DNA of 19,867 nt. Origin: Phycisphaerae bacterium. Lineage in GTDB: Bacteria; Planctomycetota; Phycisphaerae; UBA1845; Fen-1342. A program made the translations under genes and the position numbers. This document shows, in pieces, positions 15,244-19,867 of the stretch. The notes below the pieces were generated by a model. It had not been told where the DNA came from, searched no databases, and saw only the letters and a program-made list of their open reading frames with translations. The stretch lies in NCBI GenBank assembly GCA_026984555.1, contig JALSRY010000123.1, forward strand, positions 1 through 19,867. The letters run 5' to 3'. Positions within the stretch are counted from its first letter, which is position 1. Each line of letters starts with the position of its first letter.

Positions 15244-16890
15244 TCAGTGAATCCACCGCACCCGGCCGATGTCGGGCAGAAGATTCGGCCCCCCGGGCGC
15301 CAGCGGCAAGAATCCCGGCCAGTACACGAAAAACGCCCGCCCGATCATCTGGCTGGCCGGCACCGTCCCGATGTCGTAGCGGCCCTCCTCGTATGCCTTG
15401 CGCAGGTGCAGACCCAGGCTGCGCGCGCTCCACGCGCGGCTGTCCAGGCTCGCCGGGCTGTTGTCGCCACACACGAAATACGCATCGTCCTTGAGCGTGA
15501 TCGGGTGCCCCTGTGTGCCTGTGCCCGGCTTGCCGCCGCCCGCTGCGGTACGATCCCGCAGCTTGCCGCTCGTGTAGTAGATGTCCCGGTCGATCCGCAC
15601 GTGTGCCAACGTCGCCGCCACACGCTCCGCCGCAATGCGGATCGTCGGCGCCATGCCGAGTCGCGAACGGTTCCGCGCCTCGGCAGCGGTGATGGGGTAC
15701 TCCTTGGGATTGCTGGCGAGCACCGTTTTCCCGTCGACTTCAACGCCCACGCGATAGTCGGCGTGGCCCAAGCCCAACCGCACGTATTCGCCCGGGACGA
15801 GTTCCACCTTCGTTTGGCCCCAGGTCTCTCGTCCCGGTCTGGCCCGGTTCTCGTGTTCGAGCGTCAGCGTACCGTCCGTCCGAAGTCGCGCGAAGAAAAC
15901 ATCGTCGTACTTCGAGATGCTCAGCTCGACGTAGCCGTCGCCCCCGTCGAAACGCAAGTCGCTCGAAAGCCGCACGTCGGTCACGTTGAAATGCTGGATC
16001 ACGAGATTGCTGTTGTAGCCGTAGGTGTCGAGGATCCGCGCCGGTGGAGCGTCGGCGCCCGGCTGCGTGACGAACTGCACCTCGTGCCGCGCGAGATTCA
16101 GCCCGTCGAACGCGGGGGTGCGTGTTTCCAGATCGCGCCAGCCTCCTTCTCCCGCCACCGGTTGCCAGCGGGGTGAGTACGGAGGCCAGCGGGGTTGGCG
16201 GTGTCGGAGGTTGGGGCCCACGGGGACACCGACCCAGTCCTGGGCCGGCTCGCGAGGGAGATAGTCCTGGTTGAAATAGGAGAACCACAACGCCTGCTGC
16301 GCGTAGGGGGTCTTGCGCGCCGGGTGGAGCCGGTCCTCTCCCGGTTTGCGTACCCACACGTCGCCGTCGATGATCTCGATCGTTTCGCCGGGCAGACCGA
16401 TGAGCCGCTTGATGTAGTTCACGTCGGGTTCGTTGGGATTCTTGAACACGACCACGTCCCAGCGGTGCGGACCGAGCGCCCCCCCGATATCGAAGGGCCA
16501 GGCGTTGACGACGATCCGATCACCGGCCTTCTTGTTGAGCCGAACGCCGGTCGGGCTTTCACGCTGCGTCGGCTGCTGGTAGCGGCAGTTGGGACACTGC
16601 ACGATATTGGGACCGCCCGCAGTGTGAAAACCAACCGGAAACTCGTACCCGCAGTTGGGACACGTGTAGGTCGCGTGCGCCCCCATCAGCGTTTCGGCCA
16701 TCGAGCCGGTCGGTATGATGAACAACGGGAGGAAAAACGTCTTCAGCACGAGAAGCCAGACGAACAGATCGACAAACGACGCGATCTGGGTCACGAGCGG
16801 CTCTTTCGGGCGATCAGCCCGGCGCAGCCGTCTGCTCGCAACCCCGCGCGGTTCGGCTTGTCTCGCTTTGGCAGCCAACGGCTCTCCCAT
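15244..16890 (-). CDS. lepB: Signal peptidase I with zinc-ribbon-like and beta-rich inserts (first of tandem pair)
   Basis: This is a paralogue of the following gene with the same architecture, 548 residues. A hydrophobic segment (about 36-60) precedes PTGSMAETLMG with catalytic Ser63. CPNC...CPNC (Cys77, 80, 99, 102) follows at once. The general base is Lys161 in NYIKRLIGLPGETIEIIDGD, and the final box is VCGDNSPASLDSRAW (473-487). The insert at about 195-440 includes LGHADYRVGVEVDGKTVL and VRIDRDIYYT. The open frame extends upstream to a TTG at 16947, but a promoter predicted at 16976-16948 would start transcription near 16941, after that codon. I therefore chose the ATG at 16890, which has a GGGGG run 6 bases upstream. 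It is the first gene of a two-gene operon and diverges from the HEAT/TPR gene. Confidence 0.92.
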   Translation of the reverse strand: MGEPLAAKARQAEPRGVASRRLRRADRPKEPLVTQIASFVDLFVWLLVLKTFFLPLFIIPTGSMAETLMGAHATYTCPNCGYEFPVGFHTAGGPNIVQCPNCRYQQPTQRESPTGVRLNKKAGDRIVVNAWPFDIGGALGPHRWDVVVFKNPNEPDVNYIKRLIGLPGETIEIIDGDVWVRKPGEDRLHPARKTPYAQQALWFSYFNQDYLPREPAQDWVGVPVGPNLRHRQPRWPPYSPRWQPVAGEGGWRDLETRTPAFDGLNLARHEVQFVTQPGADAPPARILDTYGYNSNLVIQHFNVTDVRLSSDLRFDGGDGYVELSISKYDDVFFARLRTDGTLTLEHENRARPGRETWGQTKVELVPGEYVRLGLGHADYRVGVEVDGKTVLASNPKEYPITAAEARNRSRLGMAPTIRIAAERVAATLAHVRIDRDIYYTSGKLRDRTAAGGGKPGTGTQGHPITLKDDAYFVCGDNSPASLDSRAWSARSLGLHLRKAYEEGRYDIGTVPASQMIGRAFFVYWPGFLPLAPGGPNLLPDIGRVRWIH

Positions 16891-16947
16891 CCCCAACCCC
16901 CGCACAACCAGTCCCGAGCGGCCCCCACCACCACCGATCGAGCGCAA

Positions 16948-16976
16948 AGCCTAGTGCTCGTGCAGATTGCGGTCAA
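16948..16976 (-). promoter_or_regulatory. Predicted promoter for the signal peptidase pair
   Basis: On the minus strand TTGACC (16976-16971), a 17-base spacer and TAGGCT (16953-16948). The expected start near 16941 gives a leader of about 51 bases before the ATG at 16890 and excludes the upstream TTG as initiator. Confidence 0.5.
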
Positions 16977-17019
16977 ACGCCCCGCCGGCGCTTCTGGTCC
17001 GCTACGCCACCGAAAAACA

Positions 17020-17049
17020 TTGACGCACGACCACTCGGCCCGCTATGCT
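17020..17049 (+). promoter_or_regulatory. Predicted promoter for the HEAT/TPR-nadD-transglutaminase operon
   Basis: TTGACG (17020-17025), an 18-base spacer and TATGCT (17044-17049). Transcription would begin near 17056, giving a leader of about 190 bases before the GTG at 17247, unusually long for this window. Confidence 0.5.
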
Positions 17050-17112
17050 GGAGTCCCAGGTGAACGGTCCGCCGCAGCGCGCGTGGCGGTCGGCGGTACC
17101 CTTCTCCGTGAA

Positions 17113-17151
17113 ACGCGGACCCGCGGGTTCGCACGGGGTTTCAGTCCGCGT
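17113..17151 (+). promoter_or_regulatory. Hairpin in the 5' leader of the HEAT/TPR operon
   Basis: ACGCGGAC (17113-17120) and GTCCGCGT (17144-17151) can form a perfect 8-base-pair stem with a 23-base loop. An alternative pairing, GAAAC (17110-17114) with GTTTC (17138-17142), overlaps it and excludes it. No known riboswitch class is recognised. Confidence 0.3.
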
Positions 17152-17246
17152 GCTCATGTCGGCGGGCACCCCCAGTCGGGAGCGTCCACAAGATTTCGTC
17201 CCTATCCGGGCGTCCGCGCGACGCCACCGCAAGGAGTCTTCGCACC

Positions 17247-17912
17247 GTGGAGCAGAATCGGGAACAGACGCTTCTGCAAACCGTCGGAACGCTGCTCGAT
17301 ATCGGCGACCTCCCCCGCGTGCTGGCCGTTTTGCGTAACAGGTTTCCTCGTCATGAGTTGCGCGAGATGATCCACAGCACCGATCCGCGCGTCCGCTGCG
17401 CCGCGATCCGCTGCCTGGGCCTCGTCGGTCGCATGGACGATTGCGAACCGCTCGTCTTGCTCCTGTCGCTGGCCGAGGCCGAAACCACCGCGCTGGTCGA
17501 AGATACGCTCTGGTCGATCTGGATGCGGGCCGGCTCCGACACCGCTCAAGCGCGCCTGGCCGAAGCGATTGCGAGCGACCCGGCACTGGGCCCTGAACAC
17601 ACCGCCCGCCAATGTGCGGCAATCGTCGCCGACGAGCCCGCCTACGCCGAGGCTCACCATCAACTCGCGATCGCCCTGCACGCCGCCGGAAACCATGCCG
17701 CCGCCGAGCAGGCCTATGCCGAAGCACTCGAACGGAACCCCTGGCATTTTGCGGCGGCGGCGGGGCTCGGCCACGTCCGCGTCGAGCTCGGCGATTTCCC
17801 GGGCGCACTCGACGCCTACCGCCGCGCCCTGCGCATTCATCCCGGACTCGAAGAACTCGGCGAACTCGTGCCCCAGCTCGAATCCGCCTTGCATCGGCGT
17901 GACGTAGCCTGA
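17247..17912 (+). CDS. HEAT-repeat/TPR protein
   Basis: This 221-residue protein has no enzymatic motif and is probably a protein-binding scaffold. Residues about 40-95 look like HEAT-type helices (STDPRVRCAAIRCLGLVG is a typical HEAT core). Two tetratricopeptide repeats follow at about 132-165 (AYAEAHHQLAIALHAAGNH...EALERNP) and 166-199 (AAAGLGHVRVELGDFPGALDAYRRALRIHP). There is no signal peptide or membrane segment, so it should be cytoplasmic. The GTG start is chosen because AAGGAG lies 10 bases upstream. nadD follows within 23 bases and a transglutaminase-like gene comes after that, so the three probably form one transcript. What it binds cannot be told from sequence. Confidence 0.85.
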   Translation: MEQNREQTLLQTVGTLLDIGDLPRVLAVLRNRFPRHELREMIHSTDPRVRCAAIRCLGLVGRMDDCEPLVLLLSLAEAETTALVEDTLWSIWMRAGSDTAQARLAEAIASDPALGPEHTARQCAAIVADEPAYAEAHHQLAIALHAAGNHAAAEQAYAEALERNPWHFAAAAGLGHVRVELGDFPGALDAYRRALRIHPGLEELGELVPQLESALHRRDVA

Positions 17913-17935
17913 CCCTCGCCTTGGGAACCCCGACC

Positions 17936-18553
17936 TTGAAACGCGTGCTTCTTTTCGGCGGCTCGTTCGACCCGATCCATCACGGACACCTGATCGTCGC
18001 CCGGGCGGCGGCCGAGGCGATCGACGCCGACCGGGTCGTGTTGATCCCCAGCGCCGCGCCTCCCCACAAACAAAACGCTTCGCTCGCACCGGCCGCGGTC
18101 CGCGTCGAGCTGTGTCGGGCGGCGGTCGCCGGCGATCCACTGTTCGACGTCAACGACTGGGAAACCCGCCAGACCGGGCCAAACTACACATTGCTCACCG
18201 TCCGGCATTTCCGCGACGTCCTCCCCCGCCGGTCGGAGATCTGCTGGCTCGTGGGCATGGACAGCCTCGTCGAACTGCACACGTGGTACCACGCGCGCGA
18301 ACTGGCCGACGCTTGCACACTCGTCACCGTCGGCCGACCCGGCGTCGAACCCCCCGATCGCCAGACCCTCGAAAGCTTTCTCACGCGCGAACAGGCCGAC
18401 CGCGTCCTCGCCCACATCGTCCAGTCGCCCTTGATCGAAATCTCGGCGACGGACATCCGCGCTCGCGTTGCCGGCGGGCGCAGCATCCGTTACCTCGTAC
18501 CCGATGCCGTCGCCGCGGTCATCAAGAATCGCAACCTCTACCGAACCCTCTGA
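17936..18553 (+). CDS. nadD: Nicotinate-nucleotide adenylyltransferase
   Basis: NadD transfers AMP from ATP to nicotinate mononucleotide, giving deamido-NAD in NAD biosynthesis. The nucleotidyltransferase motif GGSFDPIHHGH is at residues 8-18, and the C-terminal motif ISATDIRARVAGG at 169-181 matches the family ISSTxIR box; SAAPPHK (39-45), WLVGMDSL and TWYHARELAD are also typical. The protein has 205 residues, a normal size. The start is uncertain because no ATG is available: I chose the TTG at 17936, giving the usual short lead-in to the GGSFDP motif, with GGGA about 9 bases upstream. A TTG at 17921 and a GTG at 17945 are alternatives. It lies 23 bases after the HEAT/TPR gene and 30 before the transglutaminase-like gene. 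Confidence 0.93.
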   Translation: MKRVLLFGGSFDPIHHGHLIVARAAAEAIDADRVVLIPSAAPPHKQNASLAPAAVRVELCRAAVAGDPLFDVNDWETRQTGPNYTLLTVRHFRDVLPRRSEICWLVGMDSLVELHTWYHARELADACTLVTVGRPGVEPPDRQTLESFLTREQADRVLAHIVQSPLIEISATDIRARVAGGRSIRYLVPDAVAAVIKNRNLYRTL

Positions 18554-18583
18554 CCCGCTCGTACCGCACCCATCGGAGCCCCC

Positions 18584-19675
18584 ATGTTCCCAAACAGCCG
18601 CATCACGCTTCCGCTGCTGCTCTTGACCGCGCTGACCCCGATCTTCGGTGCCGTCGGCGCGGATGACTCCTCTCCCGGCGCCAAGCATCCCCAAGACGCC
18701 GGCCACGCCGCCGCGCCCCGCTCGCCCACACCGGCGTCCGCACCCGCCCAGGCGCACGGCGGCGGTTTCGACCCGTGGAACGAGCCCGCCCGATACGCGC
18801 TCACCTGGCGAATCGACCTCACTTGGGCCGCCGGCCGAAGCCACGACGCGCCGCGCCTCTGGATTCCCTTGCCCGCCGACAACGACCACCAGCGGGTCCG
18901 GTCACTGGCCATCAGTGCTCCCGGTCCGTATCAGGTCGGCTGCGACACGCTGGGAAACCGCATGCTGTACCTTACGCCGCGGATTCCCACCGGCGGCGAC
19001 CGGCACGTCGAAATCCGCTGCGTGGTCGAACGCCGACCCTGCACGGGCTCGCCCGGATCACCTGTCGCGGGCACGCCGCTGGACCCCGGGCGCTACCTCG
19101 CCCCCCAACGCCGCATCCCCCTCGATGGCCCCATCCGCGCCCTGGCCCGCCGAACGATCCGCGGAACACGCACCACCGGCGAGCGAATCCGCGCGTTGTA
19201 CGACGAGGTCACCCGTTCGATGCGATACTCGAAACACGGGACCGGGTGGGGGCGTGGCGACGCCGCGTGGGCGTGTCGGTCGGGCTTCGGGAATTGCACC
19301 GATTTCCACTCACTGCTGATCGGCATGTGCCGCAGCAGCGGCATTCCCGCGCGGTTCGTGATCGGGTTTCCCATGCCCGCGAGCCCGCGCGAAACCACCG
19401 TCGCGGGCTACCACTGCTGGGCGGAGGTGTTCGACCCCGACCGCGGCTGGATACCCGTCGACGCCAGCGAAGCACAAAAAACGGGACGACGCGACGATTA
19501 CTTCGGCAAACTCCCCGCCGACCGGATCGAGCTGACGGTCGGGCGCGATTTGACGCTCGTTCCCCCCCAGTCCGGGCCGGCCCTCAACTTCTTCGTCTAT
19601 CCCTACGCCGAACTCGCCGGTCAGCCTGCGGGGCGCGTGCCGTGGACACTCCGCGCCCGCCGTTGCCCGCGCTGA
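18584..19675 (+). CDS. Secreted transglutaminase-like (papain-fold) protein
   Basis: The 363-residue protein begins with a signal peptide (hydrophobic 8-23, likely cut after VGA near residue 26), so it is exported. A Pro/Ala-rich linker runs to about residue 60, followed by a beta-rich region (70-150) with VERR at its end, as in many bacterial transglutaminase-core proteins. The transglutaminase core shows all three catalytic residues: Cys238 in GFGNCTDFHSLLIGMCRSSGIPAR, His277 in GYHCWAEVF and Asp293 in WIPVDASEA. Such proteins may act as proteases, cross-linkers or peptidases; the substrate is unknown. GGAG lies about 6 bases before the ATG. It is the last gene of the presumed operon with the HEAT/TPR protein and nadD, and a hairpin with a T-run follows. 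Confidence 0.9.
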   Translation: MFPNSRITLPLLLLTALTPIFGAVGADDSSPGAKHPQDAGHAAAPRSPTPASAPAQAHGGGFDPWNEPARYALTWRIDLTWAAGRSHDAPRLWIPLPADNDHQRVRSLAISAPGPYQVGCDTLGNRMLYLTPRIPTGGDRHVEIRCVVERRPCTGSPGSPVAGTPLDPGRYLAPQRRIPLDGPIRALARRTIRGTRTTGERIRALYDEVTRSMRYSKHGTGWGRGDAAWACRSGFGNCTDFHSLLIGMCRSSGIPARFVIGFPMPASPRETTVAGYHCWAEVFDPDRGWIPVDASEAQKTGRRDDYFGKLPADRIELTVGRDLTLVPPQSGPALNFFVYPYAELAGQPAGRVPWTLRARRCPR

Positions 19676-19729
19676 GCCCTCGGCAGCGCAAACCCGCCCG
19701 CCCCTCCGGGTCGCCGGACGAGAACCACT

Positions 19730-19747
19730 GCGCCGCCGGCGCGTTTT
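19730..19747 (+). terminator. Probable intrinsic terminator after the transglutaminase-like gene
   Basis: GCGCC (19730-19734) and GGCGC (19738-19742) form a 5-base-pair GC stem with a 3-base loop, followed by G and TTTT (19744-19747), 55 bases after the stop codon. The stem and T-run are short. Confidence 0.45.
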
Positions 19748-19763
19748 CGCCGATAGAATCCGC

Positions 19764-19867
19764 GTGAGCTCGTTCGACTTTTCCATGTTCCCCGCCGATC
19801 CGCGCAGCGGCGGTCTCGCGCGTCGGCCCGCCGCCGGCAGGCGCGGGCCCACACCGTACCTGTCGCG
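19764..19867 (+). CDS. Possible start of a further gene, cut by the right edge
   Basis: A frame opening with GTG at 19764, with an in-frame ATG at 19785, stays open to the window edge (34 codons). A -10-like TAGAAT (19754-19759) lies just upstream but has no matching -35 element, and there is no Shine-Dalgarno sequence. The encoded stretch is Arg/Pro/Ala-rich and not recognisable. The support is only position (after a terminator, before the edge) and the absence of a better frame. Confidence 0.25.
   Translation, partial: MSSFDFSMFPADPRSGGLARRPAAGRRGPTPYLS

Noticed and set aside
17045..17338. A 97-codon plus-strand frame in the leader of the HEAT/TPR gene
   Set aside because: It overlaps the start of the real gene in another frame, has no ribosome site and has an Arg/Pro-rich composition typical of shadow frames.
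1..19867. CRISPR arrays, insertion sequences, tRNA or rRNA genes
   Set aside because: No direct-repeat array, transposase, cloverleaf or rRNA-like segment was seen on either strand.

Overview
This is a GC-rich, gene-dense bacterial window. It carries lptB (lipopolysaccharide export, so a two-membrane cell), tandem oversized type I signal peptidases, a stand-alone condensation-type acyltransferase, glycogen phosphorylase and several secreted or membrane proteins of no recognised family. Together these suggest a Planctomycetota-like organism, perhaps of the Phycisphaerae type. That placement is inference from gene content and base composition; no rRNA or other marker gene is present to prove it.

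Layout, left to right. Minus strand 3770-1: inorganic pyrophosphatase (ppa), a condensation/wax-synthase-like acyltransferase, then recG, which runs off the left edge. Plus strand 4021-6615: glycogen phosphorylase, reading divergently from ppa across a 250-base promoter region. Plus strand 6740-9545: an unrecognised four-helix membrane protein followed 19 bases later by tryptophanase. Plus strand 9656-10582: a second unrecognised membrane protein with a strongly acidic tail. Plus strand 10686-12560: argS, convergent with lptB (13321-12587, minus). A 324-base gene-poor stretch with a perfect DnaA-box 9-mer lies upstream of lptB. Minus strand 16890-13646: two adjacent signal peptidase I paralogues, each with a four-cysteine zinc-ribbon-like insert just after the catalytic serine and a long beta-rich insert before the last catalytic box. 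Plus strand 17247-19675: an apparent operon of a HEAT/TPR protein, nadD and a secreted transglutaminase-like protein. At the right edge a possible new gene begins.

Most genes are housekeeping: DNA repair, pyrophosphate removal, glycogen breakdown, arginine charging, NAD synthesis, LPS export and protein secretion. I see no mobile elements, CRISPR arrays, tRNAs or rRNAs, and no obvious foreign DNA. The most unusual content is the pair of embellished signal peptidases. Second is a recurring promoter form, TTGnnn-(17/18)-TAnnnT, which in three cases places the start codon at or within a few bases of the predicted transcription start, pointing to leaderless translation. No clear new defence or metabolic system is visible.
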